DNA of 15,699 nucleotides from an uncultured Asticcacaulis sp. (GTDB taxonomy: Bacteria > Pseudomonadota > Alphaproteobacteria > Caulobacterales > Caulobacteraceae), in the NCBI GenBank assembly GCA_946482045.1, contig CAMLPZ010000070.1, forward strand, positions 1 through 15,699, read 5' to 3'. Within the stretch, counting starts at the first letter, position 1, and every line of letters begins with the position of its first letter. The position numbers and the translations under genes were made by a program. This document shows positions 7,260 through 15,699 of this stretch, one piece after another. The notes beneath the pieces were generated by a model. It was not told the DNA's origin. It made no database searches and was given only the letters and a program-made list of their open reading frames with translations.

Positions 7260-7293
7260 CCTTTATTTGAGGCTTAAAAGCCTCAAATAAAGG
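7260..7293 (-). terminator. 14-bp hairpin between parE and rhlE
   Basis: CCTTTATTTGAGGC (7260-7273) pairs perfectly with GCCTCAAATAAAGG (7280-7293), and the six-base centre TTAAAA adds two more possible A-T pairs. It begins 52 nt after the parE stop, so a transcript end is the simplest reading. No T-run follows (AAGAATTG on the minus strand), so it is not a canonical Rho-independent terminator; a leader element of rhlE is an alternative. Confidence 0.5.
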
Positions 7294-7345
7294 CGGAGAT
7301 AAAATGGACGTGAGATCCCAAGAAGCTCTTTGAACCCACGCCCCG

Positions 7346-9421
<2,076 letters not shown>

Positions 9422-9442
9422 GACTCAAACATGCAGCGATTC
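9422..9442. promoter_or_regulatory. Two GANTC sites at the parE start
   Basis: GACTC (9422-9426) abuts the parE ATG and GATTC (9438-9442) lies 16 nt upstream of it. These are potential CcrM methylation sites. A role in cell-cycle control of parE is inferred only. Confidence 0.3.
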
Positions 9443-9478
9443 GCGCCGGGTATATAACGCCTGACGTCAAAAGAGAAC

Positions 9479-9514
9479 AAAAAAAGACCGCGAGCCCGTT
9501 GAAGGCCCGCGGTC
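9479..9514 (-). terminator. Rho-independent terminator of the distal torF gene
   Basis: On the minus strand a GC-rich stem of 11 bp (9514-9504 with 9496-9486, one G-U pair) closes a 7-nt loop and is followed at once by seven T (9485-9479). It lies 30 nt after the torF stop and ends the nitrogen cluster. Confidence 0.93.
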
Positions 9515-9544
9515 AGCGCTTTTAAACCTTGGTCAGGTTTAGAA

Positions 9545-10201
9545 TTAGAAACCAACCTTCAGGGTGGCGTACAGGTTGCTCGGCAGCTTGGAAGCTTCGC
9601 TGTAGCGGACGTCCAGCGACAGGTTGTCGGTCAGGGCATAGGTGCCACCGAGGTTCCAGGTCGAATAGCCGAACGCTTCGTAGTTGCCGATGGCGCCCGA
9701 AACCGAGAGCTTGTCGGTCAGCGGATAGGAAGCGTTGACTTCATAGTAGGGGTCTTCCAGGTCCTCGGCGCCCAGATACATGGCGGCGCCGATGGTGCCC
9801 TTACCCAGCGAACGGCTGACGGCGGCCTTCAGCTCACCGAAGTTATAGTCGCAGGCATCGCACTCGTTCGGGTACATGTAGTGGATGTAGCCGAAATCGA
9901 AGTTCCAGTCGCCGACCGAGGGTGCGAGACCCATGTACAGGTCGACTTCGGTCGAGGTGTCGCTGTCGCCGGCGAACGAAACGTTCGAGCCCCAGGCGCC
10001 GGCATAGAAGATGCCTTTCTTATAGTCGACACCGCCTTGGACAGCGCCGCCGTCTTCGGTTTGCGTCACGCCGCGCCACACATAGTTGTTCGTGGCGGCG
10101 ATATTAAAGCTGAAAGCACCGGCGTCGTCCTGCGCCATAGCGGCCGAGCCTGCGAAGAGCGCGCTGATGGCGACAGCGGCGACAAGAAGTGTCTTTTTCA
10201 T
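9545..10201 (-). CDS. TorF/Gcw_chp-family outer-membrane beta-barrel protein 1
   Basis: The product is 218 residues. Residues 1-23 are a signal peptide (cleavage after AMA), and the chain ends in aromatic-terminated YATLKVGF, the beta-barrel insertion signal. The mature protein consists of alternating strands. It has the family block with NNYVWRGVTQT (38-48) and GGVDYKKGIFYAGAW (56-70), typical of the TorF-family putative porins (TIGR02001, Gcw_chp). It is related throughout to the next gene upstream. It carries a CxxC (C114, C117) in a probable loop that its paralogue lacks. The start at 10201 is chosen because it gives a clean MKKT signal peptide, although the ribosome-binding site (GGGA, about 10 nt away) is weak. 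The transported substrate is not known; position after amtB hints at nitrogen compounds. Confidence 0.88.
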   Translation of the reverse strand: MKKTLLVAAVAISALFAGSAAMAQDDAGAFSFNIAATNNYVWRGVTQTEDGGAVQGGVDYKKGIFYAGAWGSNVSFAGDSDTSTEVDLYMGLAPSVGDWNFDFGYIHYMYPNECDACDYNFGELKAAVSRSLGKGTIGAAMYLGAEDLEDPYYEVNASYPLTDKLSVSGAIGNYEAFGYSTWNLGGTYALTDNLSLDVRYSEASKLPSNLYATLKVGF

Positions 10202-10296
10202 GGTCTGTAGATCCCAGTTCAAAGGTTGAAGCCGACGCGTTTCATTGATTGGCGGCTGTTATTCTTGAGTTAAAGAGTTTGGTGAACCCGAACGAC

Positions 10297-10324
10297 AATC
10301 TAGCAAGTTTTTAGCAGGCGCAAA
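10297..10324 (-). promoter_or_regulatory. Candidate promoter of torF gene 1
   Basis: On the minus strand TTTGCGC (10324-10318), 13 nt, then GCTAGATT (10304-10297). These match 5 of 7 and 7 of 8 positions of the Caulobacter housekeeping type (TTGACGS, GCTANAWC). The leader would be about 90 nt. Confidence 0.4.
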
Positions 10325-10505
10325 GTCCCCTATGGTCGTTTAAGCACGCCTTGATGCAAAATTGTCACAAATCGCACCCCGTTTACGGGTGTAAAAAATG
10401 TGTTAAAATTCAGTCAAATACGTTAAAATTTACACATATGAAATTAATCCACAAACTCTTTGCAGGATTTATTGCGCCGCAATAAGACTATTCTGATCAA
10501 TGGAG

Positions 10506-10541
10506 CCGGCCAGATCGAATCCAAGGGCACGAGCTGGCCGG
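10506..10541 (-). terminator. Stem-loop after torF gene 2
   Basis: CCGGCCAG (10506-10513) and CTGGCCGG (10534-10541) form an 8-bp GC stem, extended by three more pairs after one mismatch, with a 12-nt loop. It lies 13 nt after the torF stop. No T-run follows, so termination is only probable. Confidence 0.45.
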
Positions 10542-10554
10542 GCAGGCGAATCGA

Positions 10555-11196
10555 CTAGAAGACAGCCTTGAGCGTTACGGCGAGACGCGGCTTTGACGGC
10601 TTGACAGTTTCGGGAACATTCGTATCCGAGAAGCGACCGTCGAGCGAGAGCGTCGGCGTGATCGCGTAGGTTACGCCGACGCTGCCTACGGTGTATTTCG
10701 CGCCGCCCAGGTCCTGTTCACCGATGGCACCCGACACACTGAACTTTTCGCTCAGGGGGTAGGCGGCATTGATTTCGTAGTAGGTCGTGTCGTCGAAATC
10801 GAGATTATGGAAGTAAGCGGCGCCGATCGTGCCCTTGTAGAACGGATAGCTGACGGCGGCCTTGGCTTCGGTGGAGTTGAGCGTGTCGTCACCGTACTGG
10901 TAGGTAACAAGCCCCAGGTCGAACGTGAAATCACCAACGACCGGCTTCACGCCGAGATAAAGGTCGACCTCATAGTCGGCAAAATCGACGTTCGAAGCCC
11001 AGCCACCCGCGTAGAAGATGCCGTTGGAATAGTCGACGCCGCCCTGCAAGGCCGCGCCGCCATCAGTCTGGGTGATGCCACGGAAGACGTAGTCGCTGGT
11101 GGCAGCGATGTTGTAGCTGAATGCGCCCTCGGCGGAAGCGGAACCAGCAAAGGCCAAAGCCGCGAGTGCCGATGCGGCGAACAGAATTCTCTTCAT
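10555..11196 (-). CDS. TorF/Gcw_chp-family outer-membrane beta-barrel protein 2
   Basis: The product is 213 residues with a signal peptide (1-22, cleavage after SASA) and a terminal Phe (LKAVF), as expected for an outer-membrane barrel. It shares the family block with the other torF gene: SDYVFRGITQTDGG, then GGVDYSNGIFYAGGW, then an EVDLYLGVKP...GDFTFDLG strand pair. It contains no cysteine. TGAGGAT lies about 9 nt before the ATG. It follows amtB on the same strand, separated by a terminator and 238 nt. The pair probably arose by duplication followed by clear divergence. Known function of the family is limited to a putative porin; ammonium or amine passage is inferred from the neighbours. 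Confidence 0.88.
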   Translation of the reverse strand: MKRILFAASALAALAFAGSASAEGAFSYNIAATSDYVFRGITQTDGGAALQGGVDYSNGIFYAGGWASNVDFADYEVDLYLGVKPVVGDFTFDLGLVTYQYGDDTLNSTEAKAAVSYPFYKGTIGAAYFHNLDFDDTTYYEINAAYPLSEKFSVSGAIGEQDLGGAKYTVGSVGVTYAITPTLSLDGRFSDTNVPETVKPSKPRLAVTLKAVF

Positions 11197-11272
11197 TTAT
11201 TATATCCTCAAAAAGGTTATGCCAACCTCTCCAAGGCGTTTCCCCTTGCGCTTATTGCCCTGCGCATGAATG

Positions 11273-11301
11273 ATATTACATTTAAATGACAGCCTTTACA
11301 A
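11273..11301 (-). promoter_or_regulatory. Candidate promoter of torF gene 2
   Basis: On the minus strand TTGTAA (11301-11296), 17 nt, TAATAT (11278-11273), each matching 4 of 6 consensus bases. The spacer holds the 10-bp palindrome CATTTAAATG (11279-11288), a possible operator. The leader would be about 70 nt. Confidence 0.35.
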
Positions 11302-11378
11302 ATAGACAAGCAGACAAACAACAAGATGTGGCGGAAATTCAACAGTAAGTCTCAGGTGTTACTTTATAATACTTAAAC

Positions 11379-11408
11379 AAAAACGGGGCACTCTTTCGAG
11401 CGCCCCGT
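11379..11408 (-). terminator. Rho-independent terminator of amtB
   Basis: On the minus strand ACGGGGC and GCCCCGT form a 7-bp stem (11408-11402 with 11389-11383), extended after one mismatch by CTC/GAG and closed by a 4-nt loop. It is followed by a T-run. It starts 26 nt after the amtB stop and separates amtB from torF gene 2. Confidence 0.88.
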
Positions 11409-11434
11409 CATTTTACACATATTACTCAGATCAG

Positions 11435-12883
11435 TTAGTGATCCATGACTTCGTCGTGCTGCGAAGCGTCAAGACCAGCCATTTCGTCTTCTTCCGAAAC
11501 GCGCAGTCCAGTGGTGAACTTGCAGACCACCAGGATCACGAAGGTACCGACCGCCGACCAGGCAATGGTGATGCCGAGGCCAATGAGCTGGCTCGTGACA
11601 TTGGCGCCTTCAGCCAGGCTGTTGATGGTGGTGTCGGCAAAGACGCCCGTCAGAATCGCACCCAGGATACCGCCGGCGCCGTGGATGCCGAAGGCGTCCA
11701 GGGAGTCGTCGTAGCCGAGCAGCTTCTTGATCCAGGTGGCCGAGAAATAGCAGACCGGGCCGGCGACGGCGCCGATGATCATGGCCGACATCGGGGTGAC
11801 GAAGCCGCAGGCCGGGGTAATGGCGACCAGACCGGCAACCAGACCCGACAGGATGCCGATCAGCGACGGCTTGCCGCGGAAGATCCACTCAACGACCTTC
11901 CAGGTCAGACCGGCAGCACAGGTCGCAAGCAGGGTGTTGAGCAGGGCGACCGAGGCGACCGAGTCACCGGCCCATTCAGAACCGGCGTTGAAGCCGATCC
12001 AGCCGACGAACAGCAGCGAGGCGCCGACGAGGACGAAGATCGGGTTGTTGGCCGTCATGGCTTCGGTGCCGTAGCCCTTGCGGCGGCCCAGGAACAGGGC
12101 AGCGACCAGGCCGGCGACGCCGGAGTTGGTGTGGACGACCGCGCCACCGGCGAAGTCCTTGACGTTCATGCCGCCCAGGATACCGCCGCCCCAGACCATG
12201 TGACAGATCGGCGCGTAGACCAGGATCGACCACAGGGCCATGAACAGAATCAGGCCCGAGAACTTGACGCGTTCAGCGAAGGCGCCAGTGATCAGGGCCG
12301 GGGTGATGATCGCGAACGTCATCTGATAGGCGATCCAGGTGTACTCAGGCACGCCCGCCGTCGCCATATAAGCGGTCGTTGGCGTGACGTTGTTCAGGAA
12401 CAGGGTGTCGAAGCCGCCGAACCACTTGTTCAGTTCTGCCGCCGGCAGGCCGAACAGGTCGGTCGAGACGGTGCCGAAAGCGAACGAGTAGCCGACAAGC
12501 CACCACAGGACGGCCGAGACGCAGGTCACGGAAACCGACTGGGTCACGGTGGCGACGACGTTCTTCTTACGCACCATGCCGCCGTAGAACAGCGCCAGAC
12601 CCGGCAGGGTCATCATCAGGACCATGGCGGTCGAGAAGATCAGGAAGGTGGTGTCTGCCTTATCCAGCGCCAGTTCCTTTTGCGAGGCCAGGAGCGCCGG
12701 AGCAGGAGCAGCGGCTTCGGCTTCAGGCGCCGCAGCCGGTTCGACCGCCGGAGCGGACGCCTCGACCGAGGCCTCGGCTGACGCAGGCGCGTCTTGAGCC
12801 AGGGCCAGGCCGGCGGCCGGAGCCGTCAGCATGAGAGCGGCGGTGACAGCCACGGCCCTCGAAAGTTTAGTCCACGTCTTCAA
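11435..12883 (-). CDS. amtB: Ammonium channel AmtB
   Basis: This inner-membrane trimeric Amt/MEP/Rh channel imports ammonium. Starting from TTG at 12883, it has 482 residues. That start is preferred because AAAGGGGG lies 5 nt upstream and the product then begins with a clean signal peptide (MKTWTK, hydrophobic core, ALA|Q at about 30); a GTG at 12925 would place 14 unrelated residues ahead of it. Residues 31-72 are an Ala/Pro/Glu-rich linker, probably periplasmic. The core has about eleven membrane helices. It has the gate region QMTFAIITPALITGAFAER (Phe190), D243, the twin pore histidines H251 (VVHTNSGVAG) and H401 (FGIHGAGGILG), and a short cytoplasmic tail that would meet PII. It lies between glnA and the torF genes and has its own promoter and terminator. 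Confidence 0.94.
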   Translation of the reverse strand: MKTWTKLSRAVAVTAALMLTAPAAGLALAQDAPASAEASVEASAPAVEPAAAPEAEAAAPAPALLASQKELALDKADTTFLIFSTAMVLMMTLPGLALFYGGMVRKKNVVATVTQSVSVTCVSAVLWWLVGYSFAFGTVSTDLFGLPAAELNKWFGGFDTLFLNNVTPTTAYMATAGVPEYTWIAYQMTFAIITPALITGAFAERVKFSGLILFMALWSILVYAPICHMVWGGGILGGMNVKDFAGGAVVHTNSGVAGLVAALFLGRRKGYGTEAMTANNPIFVLVGASLLFVGWIGFNAGSEWAGDSVASVALLNTLLATCAAGLTWKVVEWIFRGKPSLIGILSGLVAGLVAITPACGFVTPMSAMIIGAVAGPVCYFSATWIKKLLGYDDSLDAFGIHGAGGILGAILTGVFADTTINSLAEGANVTSQLIGLGITIAWSAVGTFVILVVCKFTTGLRVSEEDEMAGLDASQHDEVMDH

Positions 12884-13090
12884 AGTATCCCCCTTTGGGT
12901 TAAGTGGATTGTTGCACCCGCTCACAGTGCCGTGACTATGAATCCGCGCAACTGAATAATCCGGTTAACCGAGGGTGAAGGGGGACGGCAGGGCCATTTG
13001 CGTCATTTATGTGTCAAAAAATGGCTAAACCACCGCAAATATTGGCAATTTTAATCGGTATCACTTGAAACCACATTTGTTTCATTTGAA
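12884..13090 (-). other. Long amtB leader
   Basis: About 200 nt separate the likely transcription start (near 13084) from the amtB TTG. No gene is seen in it. It holds a 7-bp inverted repeat GCCATTT/AAATGGC (12993-12999, 13019-13025) and the palindrome CGGTTAACCG (12962-12971). I recognise no known riboswitch. No -24/-12 (sigma-54) promoter was found by eye. Confidence 0.4.
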
Positions 13091-13091
13091 A
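13065..13091. promoter_or_regulatory. Cluster of TTGAAA/TTTCA half-sites at the amtB promoter
   Basis: TGAAAC (13066-13071) is inverted as GTTTCA (13079-13084), and TTTCA (13080-13084) is inverted again as TGAAA (13087-13091). The cluster covers the predicted transcription start, so a bound regulator would block or modulate transcription. The regulator is unknown. Confidence 0.4.
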
Positions 13092-13118
13092 TTATAAATT
13101 ATATTATAATTTAATCAA
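13091..13118 (-). promoter_or_regulatory. Sigma-70-like promoter of amtB
   Basis: On the minus strand TTGATT (13118-13113), 16 nt, then a perfect TATAAT (13096-13091). It lies within a strongly AT-rich tract that includes a 9-bp inverted repeat (13089-13097, 13104-13112). The AT-rich composition makes chance matches easier. Confidence 0.55.
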
Positions 13119-13138
13119 GCCCGCCAATGCCGCGGCGC

Positions 13139-13174
13139 AAAATGAAACAGGCCGCCCGGTAACGGGCGGCCTGT
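13139..13174 (-). terminator. Terminator of the glnBA operon
   Basis: A perfect 12-bp GC-rich stem (13174-13163 with 13158-13147), loop TTAC on the minus strand, is followed by TTCATTTT. It begins 38 nt after the glnA stop. Confidence 0.9.
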
Positions 13175-13211
13175 AGCAGACTTTTAATCCAAAAGGCAAT
13201 TCCTTACGGAA

Positions 13212-14618
13212 TTAGCACTTGTAGTACATTTCGAACTCGACAGGGTGCGGACGCAGTTCGAGGTTCATGACTTCTTCCATCTTCAATTCGATGTAGGAAT
13301 CGATGAAGTCGTCGTCCATGACGCCGCCCTTTTTCAGGAAGGCGCGGTCCTTGTCGAGGTTTTCCAGGGCTTCACGCAGGCTGCCGCAGACTTCCGGAAT
13401 GTTCTTCTGCTCTTGGGGCGGAAGATCGTACAGGTTCTTGTCCGCCGGCGCGCCCGGATCGATGCGGTTTTCGATACCGTCGAGACCCGCCATCAGCAGG
13501 GCGGTGAAGGTCAGATAGGGATTGCCCATCGGGTCCGGGAAGCGAGCTTCCAGGCGCTTGCCTTTCGGCGACGACACCCACGGAATACGAATCGAGGCGG
13601 AGCGGTTGCGGGCCGAGTAGGCCAACTTCACGGGAGCTTCATAGCCCGGGACCAGGCGCTTGTACGAGTTGGTCGTCGAGTTCGAGAAGGCGTTGATGGC
13701 CTTGGCGTGCTTGATGATGCCGCCGATGTACCACAGGCACAGGTCGGACAGACCAGCATACTTGTCGCCGGCGAACAAAGGCTTGCCGTTCTTCCAGATC
13801 GACTGGTGGACGTGCATGCCCGAGCCGTTGTCACCATACATCGGCTTGGCCATGAAGGTGACCGACTTGCCGTAAGCGTGAGCGACGTTCTGCACGACGT
13901 ACTTATACAGCTGCGTGCGATCGGCCATGGTCAGCATGTCCGAGAACTTCAGCCCCAGTTCGTGCTGGGCCGGCGCCACTTCGTGGTGATGCTTTTCCGG
14001 TTCCATACCCAGTTCGCCCATGACGGACAGCATTTCGCCGCGCAGGTCCTGGGCCGAGTCGATCGGGTTGACGGGGAAATAGCCGCCCTTAGGACCCGGA
14101 CGGTGGCCCATATTGCCTTCCGGATAGACCTTGGCCGAGTTGTGCGGCAGTTCGGTCGAGTCGAAGGCGTAGCCGGTGTTGTCCGGTGCGATCGACCAGC
14201 GGACGTCGTCGAACATGAAGAATTCGGCTTCCGGGCCGAAATAGACGGTGTCGCCGACGCCAGCCGACTGCGTATAGGCCAAGGCCTTCTTCGCGATCGA
14301 ACGCGGGTCGCGGTTGTACGGTTCGTTGGTGTCCGGGTTCACGATGTCGCAGAACAGGAACAGGGTGGTCTGTTGATAGAACGGATCGATATAGGCCGTC
14401 TTCAGGTCCGGACGCAGCTTCATGTCCGACTCGTTGATGGCCTTCCAGCCGGCGATCGACGAACCGTCGAACATCGTGCCGTCCGTCAGGAACTCTTCAT
14501 CGACAAGATCAATGTCGAAGGTGACGTGCTGAAGCTTGCCGCGCACGTCGGAAAAACGCACGTCAACATACTTGACGTCCTTTTCCTTGATGAGTTTGAG
14601 AATGTCTGCTGCTGTCAT
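13212..14618 (-). CDS. glnA: Glutamine synthetase type I
   Basis: This dodecameric enzyme makes glutamine from glutamate, ammonium and ATP. The 468-residue product matches the GSI-beta length exactly. Visible features are the N-terminal beta-grasp domain, the DGSS loop (51-54), the metal-binding FGPEAEFF (127-134), the [10 protein letters not shown] block (264-273), the ATP-binding [11 protein letters not shown] (320-330) and the adenylylation tyrosine Y397 in NLYDLPP. The last is the site modified by GlnE, so PII-linked covalent control is expected. The ATG at 14618 gives the family's normal N-terminus, with GGGGC about 6 nt upstream; an in-frame ATG at 14630 would add four residues and has AAAGG upstream. 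It is 45 nt downstream of glnB, forming a glnBA operon. Confidence 0.97.
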   Translation of the reverse strand: MTAADILKLIKEKDVKYVDVRFSDVRGKLQHVTFDIDLVDEEFLTDGTMFDGSSIAGWKAINESDMKLRPDLKTAYIDPFYQQTTLFLFCDIVNPDTNEPYNRDPRSIAKKALAYTQSAGVGDTVYFGPEAEFFMFDDVRWSIAPDNTGYAFDSTELPHNSAKVYPEGNMGHRPGPKGGYFPVNPIDSAQDLRGEMLSVMGELGMEPEKHHHEVAPAQHELGLKFSDMLTMADRTQLYKYVVQNVAHAYGKSVTFMAKPMYGDNGSGMHVHQSIWKNGKPLFAGDKYAGLSDLCLWYIGGIIKHAKAINAFSNSTTNSYKRLVPGYEAPVKLAYSARNRSASIRIPWVSSPKGKRLEARFPDPMGNPYLTFTALLMAGLDGIENRIDPGAPADKNLYDLPPQEQKNIPEVCGSLREALENLDKDRAFLKKGGVMDDDFIDSYIELKMEEVMNLELRPHPVEFEMYYKC

Positions 14619-14663
14619 AAGACGCCCCATTACCTTTGTTATTAGGAGAGTGGTCCCCAGGCT

Positions 14664-15308
<645 letters not shown>

Positions 15309-15335
15309 TTGACGCGTAGGCCCGTTTGCTTCATG
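15309..15335 (+). promoter_or_regulatory. Candidate tRNA-Leu promoter
   Basis: TTGACGC (15309-15315), 12 nt, GCTTCATG (15328-15335). The -35 is a perfect TTGACGS match, and the -10 matches 6 of 8 positions of GCTANAWC. Transcription would start about 30 nt before the tRNA. Confidence 0.45.
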
Positions 15336-15373
15336 ACCGCGCCCTCGGGTACTGACGTGCCTGAGATGGACCT

Positions 15374-15458
15374 GCGGATGTGGCGGAACTGGTAGACGCA
15401 CTGGGTTTAGGTTCCAGCGCTGCAAGGCGTGGAGGTTCGAGTCCTCTCATCCGCACCA
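15374..15458 (+). tRNA. tRNA-Leu (anticodon UAG)
   Basis: The 85-nt sequence folds as a class II tRNA. The acceptor GCGGATG (15374-15380) pairs with CATCCGC (15448-15454), followed by discriminator A and an encoded CCA. The anticodon stem CTGGG/TCCAG closes the loop TTTAGGT, giving anticodon TAG. The long variable arm CGC...GCG and the T-arm GGAGG TTCGAGT CCTCT are present. It reads CUA and other CUN leucine codons. It is on the opposite strand from glnBA. Confidence 0.97.
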
Positions 15459-15542
15459 TCAATTCGCTCACGGCTAACGCGCTGCGCGCATGCCTCCGCG
15501 AGGGCGACGAACGATCGCCGACGCCCGGTCGGGCGCTGTGGA

Positions 15543-15562
15543 TGTTTAATTCCGCTTAAACA
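15543..15562. repeat. 7-bp inverted repeat before the last gene
   Basis: TGTTTAA (15543-15549) and TTAAACA (15556-15562) are separated by 6 nt. It lies 64 nt before the final ATG and may be an operator. A GC hairpin CGCCCG/CGGGCG (15522-15535) lies just before it and could end the tRNA transcript, though no T-run follows. Confidence 0.35.
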
Positions 15563-15625
15563 ATTGCCGTTTTGTGACTGGCCACGGCCTGTAAGCGTGA
15601 TACCGTTCCAAAAACGGTCTCTCCC

Positions 15626-15699
15626 ATGCGATATTTCCTCACCCTGGCTGCCATCATGGCCCTGCAGTCGGCGCCCGTATTCGCCGAGGATTTCAGCGC
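15626..15699 (+). CDS. Start of an exported protein (partial)
   Basis: An open frame runs from ATG at 15626 off the window end, with 24 codons visible. They read as a typical signal peptide: MRY, a hydrophobic stretch FLTLAAIMALQSAPV, then FA|ED as a likely cleavage site. No clear ribosome-binding site precedes the ATG (TCTCTCCC), and a 6-bp inverted repeat ACCGTT/AACGGT lies just upstream. The family cannot be named from this fragment. Confidence 0.6.
   Translation, partial: MRYFLTLAAIMALQSAPVFAEDFS

Larger units (their letters stand above)
10202..10554. other. 353-bp AT-rich gap between the two torF genes
   Basis: No gene is evident. It contains the likely end structure of the upstream torF gene (10506-10541), and two direct GTTAAAATT repeats exactly 20 bp apart (10402-10410, 10422-10430). 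A candidate promoter for the downstream torF gene lies at 10297-10324. Runs of A and T dominate 10360-10490. Confidence 0.6.

Noticed and set aside
10370..10396. Hairpin CACCC/GGGTG before an A-run as a terminator
   Set aside because: Contains a bulge, no T-run in the direction of any gene, and lies far from a stop codon.
11438..12781. 447-codon plus-strand open frame opposite amtB
   Set aside because: Highly charged, low-quality translation opposite clear AmtB helices; a shadow frame.
12900..12935. Possible sigma-54 promoter near the amtB start (GGCAC...TGCAA on the minus strand)
   Set aside because: Spacing between GG and GC is 14 nt, and it would lie too close to the start codon.
13245..14645. 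466-codon plus-strand open frame opposite glnA
   Set aside because: Antisense shadow of a certain glutamine synthetase gene.

Overview
The window is chromosomal DNA from an alphaproteobacterium, most likely a member of the Caulobacterales (an Asticcacaulis- or Caulobacter-like organism). This rests on overall gene content, GC-rich coding DNA, several -10 elements resembling the Caulobacter GCTANAWC type, and GANTC (CcrM-type) sites in front of some genes. The genus is inferred; no marker in the window fixes it. Almost all genes are recognisable housekeeping or nutrient-response genes. I found no mobile element, CRISPR array, phage gene or defence cassette, and I do not see a clearly undescribed system.

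Region 1 (1-3564, plus strand) is the distal half of a SUF iron-sulphur cluster assembly operon: the end of sufC, then sufD, sufS, a sufT-like DUF59/MIP18 gene and an A-type carrier (sufA). These genes overlap or nearly touch (-4, -11, -4 and +2 nt). Four nt further on is a Rid-fold protein with an export signal that lacks the usual catalytic arginine.

Region 2 (3577-9421, minus strand) carries four separately spaced genes. They are a membrane-anchored lysophospholipid acyltransferase, a coiled-coil GGDEF diguanylate cyclase with a broken I-site, an RhlE-type DEAD-box RNA helicase with a basic low-complexity tail, and topoisomerase IV subunit B (parE). A perfect 15-bp inverted repeat overlaps the likely acyltransferase promoter, and two hairpins lie between parE and rhlE.

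Region 3 (9479-15002, minus strand) is a nitrogen-assimilation cluster. In transcription order it runs glnB (PII), glnA (glutamine synthetase I), a terminator, amtB (ammonium channel), a terminator, and two paralogous TorF/Gcw_chp-family outer-membrane beta-barrel genes, the second ending in a strong terminator. PII would sense nitrogen status and gate AmtB, and GlnA would assimilate the ammonium. The two barrel proteins could be the outer-membrane step of the same uptake route, but that is inferred from position only.

Region 4 (15309-15699, plus strand) holds tRNA-Leu(UAG) with a possible promoter, and the first 24 codons of a gene for an exported protein that runs off the window.
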